In this document: one piece after another, positions 58,289 through 64,000 of the stretch
Position numbering within the stretch: position 1 is the first letter of the stretch
Layout of the letters: each line of letters begins with the position of its first letter
From: Nemophila menziesii
Taxonomy: Eukaryota; Streptophyta; Magnoliopsida; Boraginales; Hydrophyllaceae
Reading direction: 5' to 3'
Length of the DNA stretch: 64,000 bases
NCBI GenBank assembly: GCA_029959085.1
Contig: JARWIR010000061.1
Location: 2,232,001-2,296,000 of the forward strand
Notes under the pieces: model-generated
Databases searched by the model: none
Seen by the model: only the letters and a program-made list of their open reading frames with translations
Told to the model about the DNA's origin: nothing
Program-made: the position numbers and the translations under genes

Positions 58289-59831
58289 TGGTGGTCCTTT
58301 GTGTGTTCTAAAATAAAATACAAATAAGGATAAGAGAACCACAACTGCAAGTGTACAGTTGTCCCAAGTAATATATGTGATAAACAGATTCGTTCTTAGG
58401 GACGGACTGGTTGACTCTAATGCTTATCAAATAGTGATTAATTGCACGTGAAATCAAGTAAATGATTTTAAGATTGTTTGTTTTGGTTTTCTATAACTGA
58501 GACAATAATTTAAAAGACTAAATTAATGCAAATATTAAACTAGACGCAAGTAAATAAAGTAGTTAACGCAAGGTATGAAAGGCAGTACTTGAGAGACGCA
58601 AGGATATCACCTAACTCTATTCATTCCATGTTTTGTTTAAGGGATAAATCGGTAAATAGTAATGGTCGGGATTCGGGATTCTCCTTACCCCCGTCAGGGT
58701 GGACTAAGGAGCTATTCTTAGGTGCTACAAACCCCGTTAGGGTGATTATAGTCCACCTTCGAATGATTAAGTTCTTATTACCCAATAGGTCATAAGATTA
58801 ATTAAGCTCGTCAAAGTCATTAATTTCTATCCTACATTCATTAGTTGGTTCCATACCTAGACCCCCCGTCAAGGTGATCCATTCGCCACTAAATGGAATA
58901 GCCTAAGTATTAAGTCCTATTGTTGAGTCGCGAGTTCAATAATAGTATATAAATGCAAATTAAGGAAAAATACTAATTACCCAATTTGATTTCAATTATT
59001 ATAATCCCAAATTCAAACACTTGAGATGAAATAGAATTGGTATTAACCCATTATGCGTTCTCAAGCACTTTATAAGTTTAGCTCATACTAATACGAAAAA
59101 ATAAGAAATAAAAATAAAAATAATTCATAATTTTTTTACAAAATAAAATAGAAGAACCTAATTACGGAGTTGAATTGGCTGAGAATTTGAGATGTTGATA
59201 ATCTCCAACTCTTGGCTTCTTCTCTTACTTGCTCTAACTTCTTCTCTTGTGTTAGACTTCTAAGCGTATGAATTGTATGTTAAAAATAAGAGTATAAAGC
59301 CTATATATACGATTAAATGAAAATTAGAAAAGCCCAAGTCCATAATTAAGCCCAAAATCTCGTAACTGCTGCACCACCTCCACTAACTTAGCTCTAACCA
59401 TCCCGTTTCAACTCGGAATGACTCTGTTCCAGTTGCTAAATTTCCGCAACTTAATAGGGAACAAATCATCTTCACAAGTCAGAGGCTGAATCCACTCTTA
59501 GATGGCTCGAAATCAGCAATCATTATCAACTTTCCTAATTTGCAGCTTAAATTTGTCAATTCTTTCGGAATATTTCTTCTTTCTTTGACTTCCTTACACG
59601 ATCTTTAACTTTATTCTTGGATTCCTCTCCTAGCTAGTATTCAAAACCTACAAAATTTTCACTAAAAAGAACAATATTACGCGCAAAAGTTTAATAAATG
59701 AAAAATACTAGAATTAAAAGAGGAAAATCGATTTATTGCATACTAACACCAAAAGTCTATCTAAATAGTCGAATAAACACCAAAAATGATGTCTCCAAGG
59801 GTATAAAATTAGAACATTTAGGGAGACATCA
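58289..59831 (-). mobile_element. solo LTR S3, A-like family
   Basis: 1543 bp, plus strand TGGTGGTCCT to GAGACATCA, flanked by GTATT (58284-58288 and 59832-59836). It is the reverse of the A LTR type and carries CCCCGTCAGGG motifs (58690, 58735, 58862). Confidence 0.92.
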
Positions 59832-59836
59832 GTATT

Positions 59837-61333
59837 ACAGATCGTTTGCAAGTTTAGTTAGTAAGTAAAGTTTGTTCGCAAGGATTTATCTGTTAGATCT
59901 ACTTGTGTATATCGAGAAGTGTAGGAGAATTTACTTGTCAAATAAAATACAATAAAGTAAATAATATTTATTTGGTTTTCAGATTTGAAAGATAATAATG
60001 CAAATAAATAATTACTTAAGATTGGAGATGAGAAATATAGCTTAGGATTGCTAGTATGCACTTATACTTCTAGAATAAATATTCTAGTTATGAGGGTGAA
60101 TTGAGATCTTTTGTGTAAATTGTTAGGATTCTATATTCATCCTAACCCCCTTCCGGGTGGACTTAGGTGGCAACATTACAATTACTAGGGGACTTGGATA
60201 AGGGGACCCTGCGCAATGATCGGTGGTTAATATCAAACCTTATTAACTATCTAGTTAGGAAAGCCCATCACACTAAACATTTATGTGGTGTTTCAATAAT
60301 TGAACACCCCTTCCTGGTGACCATTGAACTACTAATGAGGTAACCCTATACGCATGCATTCGTAAGGACTACAGTCATTGATTCAAAGAACATATATATA
60401 TATAAAGTAACTAAGTAGCTCAATCAATTTAAATGTTAATCCCAAATAACATAAAAATAAAGATAAAATAGAAATTAAAGAGTATACGTATTCAAACCCC
60501 ATTCATGAGAAAATTAGTTCATATCTAAATACATAGAAATAAAACTAATGAATAAAGAGATTAGAAACAAATTTAAGCTAAAGAATATAATACAATTTAC
60601 CCTAATGATAAAGGGATAGGATGGAGAAGAGGAGTTTGTGAATCTCCAACTTCTTGTCTTCCTCTGTAGGTGTTCTTGCTTCTCTGGGTGGTTATATGTA
60701 TAATTATATATCTTAATATGAGAAAGGACAAGCAAAGACAAAGTTTACAGAGGTAAATAGGTGTATTTATAGGTGTTAGGTCAAAAGTTTGGAGTGGAGT
60801 CAAGTTATTGGAATCCTTTTCCAATTCAAAATCGTTTCCTAAAATATAGGACATGATAAACACTGCTGAGTAATTTGGTCATATTTCCTTCATGACTTGG
60901 CCAAATTTAGTGTACGACCTATTAAAACGACTGGGATTCAATGATCTATTTGACCCTATAAAGGATCCTTCAAATTCGCAACCAATATTTTGCAGTCTTC
61001 AATACAATGAGCGTTGTTACAGCTTTCGCAAATTTATTTAGCTTTCCTTTCCTAATTCAACTTTGTTTCCTTTTAACTCTAGATTTCACATTGAATCTTA
61101 TTTTCTTAACTCTTTGACATTGATTTTCCATCTAGTCATATTTCCGTTTACCTAATAGCTTCACATTAACATACAAATTATACCAAATATGCTCTAAAAG
61201 CAATAACCTTCCAATTCAAGGCATGAATTAAGAAATTATAAAATAATGGGGAAAAATCCCTTAGCAATTAATATAATGCACCTAAATTGATGTCTCATGA
61301 GTGGATTAATTCATCACAAATATGGAGACATCA
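59837..61333 (-). repeat. element E 3' LTR, main piece
   Basis: 1497 bp, ending GAGACATCA at 61333. Inverted repeat at 61288-61333, 46 bp. Confidence 0.8.
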
Positions 61334-61369
61334 AGACGCCCAACTCAAAGTTGCATCGTCCCGATACAA
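61334..61369 (-). promoter_or_regulatory. element E pre-PPT hairpin and polypurine tract
   Basis: Minus strand TTGTATCG, loop GGA, CGATGCAA (61369-61351): 8 pairs including one T-G. Then 17 nt with GAGTTGGGCGT and the LTR. Confidence 0.75.
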
Positions 61370-62870
61370 TAAAGAATATGAACATAGGGAAGTCTCTAAA
61401 ATACACCTAAGTAAATTAAGCACAAATGGGAAGAATATAGACGAATATGAATAATAATCTCGAAGAAACTACTTAGCAAGTTTCATGTAATAATATTTAC
61501 AAACTAAATTACCTACACACTTATCATACAAACAATCAACATGGTTCAAAGTCAAGATCAAATTAACTTTGCAATGCACGAAGGAGAGGTCTTTCACTTT
61601 GTTTAACATGGAGGCTATAGATTGTTCATTGAGCCTAACTAGTATCCAATGATCCATCTAACTACTCTCTATTGGTTCAATTATTCCTAGATCACAGAGC
61701 AAAGAATCATAAAGTCTTTAAGATTGTAATGTTGGCTTAGGGACGATATGATCATATATTTGGATAATTTAGAGTGAGCTTTTGGCTCTCTCCTCACTAG
61801 GAATCAAGGAATTTTCCTAGAGCTTGAGTTACTCTCATAAAATTTTCTCACTCACGCCACTAATTAGCATACCCAATATAAAGAATTTAAAGATGATCAC
61901 GTAAAATTCCACTTTGCTGGTCCAAATCATATTTAATCTTTTCATATCAATTTTCTTTTTCTAAGCTAGCTATGACTCTATTTTTTATGTGACATATCAT
62001 GCTATTTATTTTTCAACATATTTCAATAATTTTTATAACTCCTTTTTTTCTCATTTACTTTTACCCCGGTAAAGGGTTACAGTATTAAATAGTGAATCAT
62101 TAATCAACATAGCACAAATACATAAGCTCAAGAATACCCAACCCAATAACAATTCCCATAATGTGACCCCACCACCCCAAACTCAAGCTCTAAAACAACT
62201 GTCTATGTATCGTGATTCGAGTGCGGGTCATATGGAAAAGACCTAAAATATAAGGGGTATGACTTATAATGTGGCTAATAAAAAGGCTTTAGACAGGCTA
62301 GAAGGTGCTGAAAAGGATATAAATATAATAAATGGACAGCAAGCCATAGGGCAACAAATGACTTATCAAAGAACAGCCTTAATCACTTTCTACACTATGC
62401 ACTTTTGTTACTTTCTCACCTTTAATACGTTCATTAAACGGGTTTATTAACTAGCTCGGATCTCACGGCTTACAAACTTCTCAAGGTGCCCTAAGATCAA
62501 ACATACGTCTACCGCATTGCTTACTAGTCTTTTCTTTACTATTAATGTGTGTTTGCATGATCATACTCAATGCATACAATATAAATATCTCATAAAAAAA
62601 TTACCTATAATCATTAACTCACTATATTTATGATTTCAAGCCATTAAACACAATCTAAATATAGTACTATCAAAAAAATTAATTTATTCCTAAAAAGCAA
62701 TAATATACAAAAAATGGAGATGAGGGACAACAAATCCCCACCCCTAACTAAAAAATAAGTCGTGTCCCCACGACTCGAAAAGACTTGATAAAGAAACTAA
62801 AAACTAAATATAGCAAGTACATAAATATGTTAGGGAAGAAATAAAACATACTCTTCGAGGCTATTGCCTC
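61370..62870 (-). other. element E 3' noncoding region with conserved signals
   Basis: Conserved hairpin at 61773-61798, long-range arms at 61912-61920 and 62066-62074 (two mismatches), GAGTTTGGGGT near 62172, GGGA-loop hairpin at 62757-62776 (seven pairs plus one G-U). Confidence 0.65.
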
Positions 62871-62972
62871 GCATGATCAATGCCCAAGCTAGGGTGCAAT
62901 GCTTTTCTTGTATGTAAACTTTTATTATAACCAATTTCTCATTCTCTTACCTCCTCTTTTGATTTATCCCAG

Positions 62973-63101
62973 TCAATCATACAACTCTAGAAATCCTTTG
63001 TTCTTACCTTCTCCAATTTGTTTCTTGCTTCCTCCCAATACCTTTCTTTGATTCTTCTTCATCTCTCTCACACTAAAGTGTGTATCTGTTCTTTTCGTCA
63101 T
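62973..63101 (-). pseudogene. element E ORF2 remnant
   Basis: ATG at 63101 (MTKRT, like the MTNRT and MTKIG starts of A, B and D), 42 codons, basic, stop at 62973. GAGTTGGGGGT lies 8 nt upstream (63110-63120). The main domain is missing. Confidence 0.6.
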
Positions 63102-63519
63102 CTCTTTTGACCCCCAACTCAATGGTATAAACACTCTTGAACTACCTTTTGATTATAGGTATTTAAGGTGTTATTTGGGTTAGTAAAGGTGTAAGGATGA
63201 TGATTCTCTATGTGGGTGTGATGAAATCTTTCTTGAATGATATAGGTTTAAGGAATTTTGGAAACAGATTTTGAAATTTGTGAATTTTGATTCTTGGATT
63301 CTAGGTGTTTTGGATTGAATAGGGTGTTTGGATCTTGTTTGTAGGAGTTTATGGAAGGATTATAATATAAATTTATGGTGATTTGGTGGTGTTTTGATGT
63401 GAGGTTTAGGTTTTGTAAAGTTTTAATGGAGTTTGGGAGGCATGGGGAAGAAAGAGGTATAAGGTTTAGGTTTGAACAAGTAATATATAAGCTAACCTCT
63501 TCTTCTTCTTTTCCGTCGG

Positions 63520-63890
63520 CGTTGTGCGGTGCACCGCGAGAGTGGTGCGGTATAACACAGCAATGTTCTGATCCTTGAGCGTGACTCGTTGCCTCGCGTT
63601 CCACAATACGGTATTAGAGTATGGTGCACCGCGGGAATGATGCGGTGTACCGCACGATATCTTCTGCTCTCGAAATTGGACCCGATTTCTCTCACCATTG
63701 TGACAGTTTATGGTCGTGCGGTGTACCGCGGCCTTGGTGCGGTGTACCACACAAAAGTTCTGTTCGACACCGTGGCATGGTACATGAACAAGTGACGATA
63801 CGGTCTGTCCATGGGGACCTCGCAGGCGCACGTGATTAGCATACGGTCGTGACGGTCTTCTGAGGTGTGGTGTACCACACAAACCTGCTG
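63520..63890. repeat. element E GC-rich palindrome island
   Basis: Perfect palindrome GCGGTGCACCGC (63526-63537) and near copies GCGGTGTACCGC (about 63650 and 63720) and GGTGTGGTGTACCAC (about 63863). Closest in sequence to the island of C. Confidence 0.75.
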
Positions 63891-64000
63891 GTTTTCGCAA
63901 AAACACTGTCTTTTATTTTAGCTCCAATCAAGGTGTTCTCTACTCCATTGGATATGTCTCAAAAAATATGTGATTTAGAGTCGAGAAATAGTCAATTCCG
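63891..64000. other. element E interior towards pol
   Basis: Short AT-rich stretch. By analogy with C, the end of gag-pol should start within a few hundred bases beyond the window. Nothing further can be read here. Confidence 0.4.

Larger units (their letters stand above)
45116..64000 (-). mobile_element. element E: Athila-type element, right part beyond the window
   Basis: Minus strand. The 3' LTR is in three pieces (45116-45172, 58253-58288, 59837-61333; 1590 bp in all), split by D and by S3. The interior runs from 61334 past 64000 with hairpin, PPT, conserved noncoding region, short ORF2 remnant and palindrome island. Its gag-pol and 5' LTR should lie to the right of the window. Confidence 0.82.

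Overview
The window reads as nuclear DNA of a flowering plant, probably a eudicot. It holds one intact host gene with introns and canonical GT-AG splice sites, a D1-type cyclin on the minus strand (4285-5927). Almost everything else is transposon. The species cannot be told from the sequence.

Layout. 1-9675 is gene space and old debris: a possible LINE ORF1 start (1-366), a long inverted repeat built on CCACCA/GGTGGT arms (600-1760), the cyclin gene with its upstream region, and two remnants of a LINE (RNase H at 6262-7145, zinc-binding RT tail at 9425-9675). From 9676 to the end the window is a nest of related long-LTR Ty3/Gypsy elements of the Athila type, called A to E here. C (minus, 9676-44219) is the oldest host of the left nest. 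Its gag was hit by B (minus, 18007-40795, TSD TTATC) and by solo LTR S1 (40907-42469, TSD CACCC). The 5' LTR of B was hit by A (plus, 26776-39640, TSD GTAAT). A is intact: two LTRs of 1563 bp with no difference seen on reading, a PBS, an open 1893-codon gag-pol and an open 438-codon ORF2. E (minus, 45116 to beyond 64000) hosts the right nest. Its 3' LTR was hit by D (plus, 45173-58247, TSD CACAC) and solo LTR S3 (58289-59831, TSD GTATT), and the pol of D was hit by solo LTR S2 (49968-51499, TSD CGTTT). A Copia remnant (44220-45115) separates the two nests.

How the parts work together. A encodes Gag, protease, RT, RNase H and integrase as one polyprotein, then a separate coiled-coil ORF2 with no visible signal peptide or membrane segment. 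B keeps Gag, protease and the integrase tail but has no RT, RNase H or integrase core, so it must have relied on a relative. All five elements share noncoding parts although their LTRs and coding regions have diverged. These are (1) a 46-bp inverted repeat at the start of each LTR; (2) a hairpin exactly 17 nt before the 3' LTR, with three compensatory base-pair changes; (3) a nearly invariant 24-nt element in a small hairpin; (4) a long-range stem, CTTTGCCGG with CCGGCAAAG; (5) a GGGA-loop hairpin behind ORF2; (6) repeated copies of a polypurine-tract-like motif GAGTT(T/G)GGGGT, one of them 8-9 nt before the ORF2 start codon; and (7) a GC-rich palindrome island between pol and ORF2 whose sequence differs between elements. 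I think these are the most likely undescribed system in the window: a shared set of nucleic-acid signals in the 3' third of these elements that outlives the coding genes.
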